Assembly (NCBI GenBank): GCA_051657745.1
Contig: JBOFLG010000263.1
Coordinates: 1 to 5,692 of the forward strand
Direction of reading: 5' to 3'
Length of the DNA: 5,692 bases
Source: JBOFLG01 sp051657745
Lineage (GTDB): Bacteria > Actinomycetota > Actinomycetes > Actinomycetales > Dermatophilaceae
In this document: one piece after another, positions 4,381 through 5,692 of the stretch
Layout of the letters: each line of letters starts with the position of its first letter
Position numbering within the stretch: position 1 is the first letter of the stretch
The notes under the pieces: generated by a model
Databases searched by the model: none
The model's input: the letters and a program-made list of their open reading frames with translations, nothing else
What the model was told of the DNA's origin: nothing
Made by a program: the position numbers and the translations under genes

Positions 4381-4729
4381 CGTCCTACTGCTCCGCGAGA
4401 TGCGCGACGCCGCTGTGGCGATCCAGGACTTGGTGGGTGATCGAAGTGCCGAGCAGCTCGGTGCCGACGTGCTGCGGCGTTCGGCGCTGTTGTGGCACTT
4501 CACCGTGCTCGGGGAAGCCGCGAGTCAGGTTCCCGCCGAGACAAAGGAATCCCACCCGAAGGTCGCCTGGCGAGCCGCAACCCGACTGCGCAACCGCATC
4601 GTTCATGGCTACTGGAACATCGACGTCGAGACCCTGGTCACCACGGCAGCCGACGACCTCGCCGTACGATCAGCGGGTGTCCTCGACCTCCACAGGAAGC
4701 CGGCCGGCGTCATCCGCGGCGGGGCGTGA
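4370..4729 (+). CDS. hepT: HepT-like HEPN-domain toxin (ribonuclease)
   Basis: This 119-aa all-helical protein carries the HEPN active site RNRIVHGY (74-81), which fits R-x4-H-x-Y with R74, H79 and Y81. In HepT toxins R and H are needed for RNA cleavage, and the Tyr is the residue AMPylated by MntA. Other family marks are the N-terminal LLREMRDAAVAIQDL helix, the VLGEAAS helix (46-52) and P63/W67 before the motif. All core residues are present, so the toxin looks functional. The ATG start overlaps the end of mntA by 11 nt and has no ribosome binding site of its own, implying translational coupling. The C-terminal tail (about 106-119) is basic and not family-like. The DNA from 4677 on also encodes the start of the following monooxygenase. 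Confidence 0.9.
   Translation: MQRDVLLLREMRDAAVAIQDLVGDRSAEQLGADVLRRSALLWHFTVLGEAASQVPAETKESHPKVAWRAATRLRNRIVHGYWNIDVETLVTTAADDLAVRSAGVLDLHRKPAGVIRGGA
4665..4670 (+). promoter_or_regulatory. -10 box of the EthA-like gene inside hepT, predicted leaderless
   Basis: TACGAT (TANNNT) lies within the hepT coding sequence and ends 6 nt before the GTG at 4677, the same geometry as the mntA -10. No clear -35 box and no Shine-Dalgarno sequence are seen. It supports GTG 4677 as the start of the monooxygenase and transcription of that gene independent of the TA operon. Confidence 0.4.
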
Positions 4730-5692
4730 CGCACTGCCGCGGCACGTTGATGTGCTCATCGCGGGGGCGGGCATCTCGGGCATCGGGATGGCGCGCTACC
4801 TCACGGTCGAGCATCCCGACCTCGCCTACCTCGTGCTCGACGGCGCGGCCGACCTCGGCGGCACCTGGTCGCTGTTCCGGTACCCCGGCGTCCGCTCCGA
4901 CTCCGACCTTTACACCTTCGGCTACGAGTTCAAGCCATGGGTCGGCGACAGCATCGCCGACGGGGACACCATCCTGGATTACCTCCGGGAGACGGTGCAG
5001 GAGAACGGGATCGGCCCGCACATTCGGTACCGGCACCGAGTGCTCCGCGCCTCGTGGTCGAGCGCCGACGCCCACTGGACCGTCGAGGTCGAGCGCACCG
5101 ACACCGGCGAGCGCCTGACCCTCACCACCTGGTGGCTGGTCGGGGCTACCGGCTACTACCGCCACGACCAGGGCTACACCCCTGACTTCCCCGGCCTCGA
5201 GCGGTATCGCGGTCGGCTGGTCCACCCGCAGCACTGGCCCGGCGACCTGGACTGCACCGGCCAGCGGGTGGTCGTCATCGGCAGCGGCGCCACCGCGGTC
5301 ACCCTCGTGCCGGCGCTCGCCGAGACTGCCGCGCACGTGACCATGCTGCAGCGCACGCCGAGTTACGTTCTCTCGCTGCCCCGCCGCGACGTCATCGCCC
5401 AGGCGCTGACCCGCACCCTCGGCGTCGAGCGCGCGCACCGAGTCATGCGGCGCAAGAACATTCTCAGCCAACGGGCCTCGTACGCACTGATGCAGCGCTT
5501 CCCCCGGCAGGCGCGGGGCGTCATCCGCTACCTCAGTCGGCGGGCCCTGCCCCAGGGGTATGACATCGGCACGCACTTCACCCCGCCGTACCAGCCGTGG
5601 GACCAACGGCTGTGCGTGGTGCCCGACAACGACCTGTTCCAGGCCATCTCGGCGGGCCGGGCCTCGGTGGTCACGGACACCGTCGCGGAGTT
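4677..5692 (+). CDS. ethA: EthA-like Baeyer-Villiger / flavin-containing monooxygenase (3' end outside the window)
   Basis: About 338 codons are present; EthA is roughly 490 aa. Such enzymes use FAD, NADPH and O2 to insert oxygen next to ketones or to S-oxidise substrates; mycobacterial EthA activates ethionamide. FAD motif GAGISG (30-35) follows VDVLIA, then GGTWSLFRYPG and RSDSDLY (61-79). The BVMO fingerprint reads YRGRLVHPQHWP (177-188), with Tyr where the consensus FxGxxxHxxxW(P/D) has Phe. The NADPH Rossmann motif is VVVIGSGATA (198-207), followed by LVPALAE. WDQRLCVVPDNDLF (308 on) is typical of the EthA branch. GTG 4677 gives a Ser/Ala-rich leader before the FAD motif and lies 6 nt after a -10 box, overlapping hepT by 53 nt. 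No divergent ethR-like repressor is seen. The real substrate is unknown, and a paralogue of EthA is equally possible. Confidence 0.88.
   Translation, partial: MSSTSTGSRPASSAAGRDALPRHVDVLIAGAGISGIGMARYLTVEHPDLAYLVLDGAADLGGTWSLFRYPGVRSDSDLYTFGYEFKPWVGDSIADGDTILDYLRETVQENGIGPHIRYRHRVLRASWSSADAHWTVEVERTDTGERLTLTTWWLVGATGYYRHDQGYTPDFPGLERYRGRLVHPQHWPGDLDCTGQRVVVIGSGATAVTLVPALAETAAHVTMLQRTPSYVLSLPRRDVIAQALTRTLGVERAHRVMRRKNILSQRASYALMQRFPRQARGVIRYLSRRALPQGYDIGTHFTPPYQPWDQRLCVVPDNDLFQAISAGRASVVTDTVAE

Noticed and set aside
4710..5606. A 298-codon open frame on the minus strand
   Set aside because: It is antisense to the EthA-like gene, which shows all its motifs on the plus strand; no domain is visible in the reverse frame.
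1..5692. tRNA, rRNA, CRISPR array, insertion sequence or prophage
   Set aside because: No cloverleaf with acceptor pairing, no regularly spaced short repeats, and no transposase, integrase or terminal inverted repeats were seen on either strand.

Overview
The window is high-GC DNA with strong G/C bias at third codon positions and frequent GTG starts. Three genes have a -10-like TANNNT hexamer only 6-7 nt before a GTG start, which suggests leaderless mRNAs. Together with an EthA-type monooxygenase and an actinobacterial-style small TA-like pair, this points to an actinobacterium. The genus cannot be told from the sequence, and the assignment is inference.

Layout, left to right. (1) 1-239, minus strand: a small HipB-like XRE regulator, whose stop codon overlaps (GTGA) the possible first codons of a gene leaving the window, probably hipA. 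(2) 240-612: no gene; it holds a perfect 12-bp palindrome upstream of the regulator. (3) 613-2268, plus: a GlpD-family FAD-dependent glycerol-3-phosphate dehydrogenase, divergent at several conserved sites. (4) About 2366-2854, plus: a DUF1905/YdeI-OmdA domain protein, followed at once by a strong hairpin. (5) 2884-3100: a mosaic of gene debris. One 123-bp piece is a 91% identical direct repeat of the 3' half of the mntA-like gene 1.3 kb downstream. It is joined in frame to the tail of a second YdeI/OmdA-type gene. (6) 3156-3645, plus: a two-gene candidate toxin-antitoxin unit, a BrnT-like 78-aa protein followed by an 80-aa HTH protein. (7) 3646-4086: mostly non-coding, with a probable frameshifted minus-strand remnant at 3765-4002. 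(8) 4087-4729, plus: an intact MntA-HepT (MNT/HEPN) toxin-antitoxin pair with overlapping genes. (9) 4677 to the right edge, plus: the first two thirds of an EthA-like Baeyer-Villiger monooxygenase. Its predicted promoter and first 53 nt lie inside the end of hepT.

Biological reading: a cluster of TA-like modules (HipBA-like at the edge, BrnT-like/HTH, MntA-HepT, plus a dead MntA copy) sits among ordinary metabolic genes (glycerol-3-phosphate oxidation, flavin monooxygenase). The direct repeats and truncated pieces between 2.9 and 4.4 kb indicate repeated gain and loss at this spot. The BrnT-like/HTH pair is the best candidate for a little-studied system. The MntA-HepT pair has all its core catalytic motifs.
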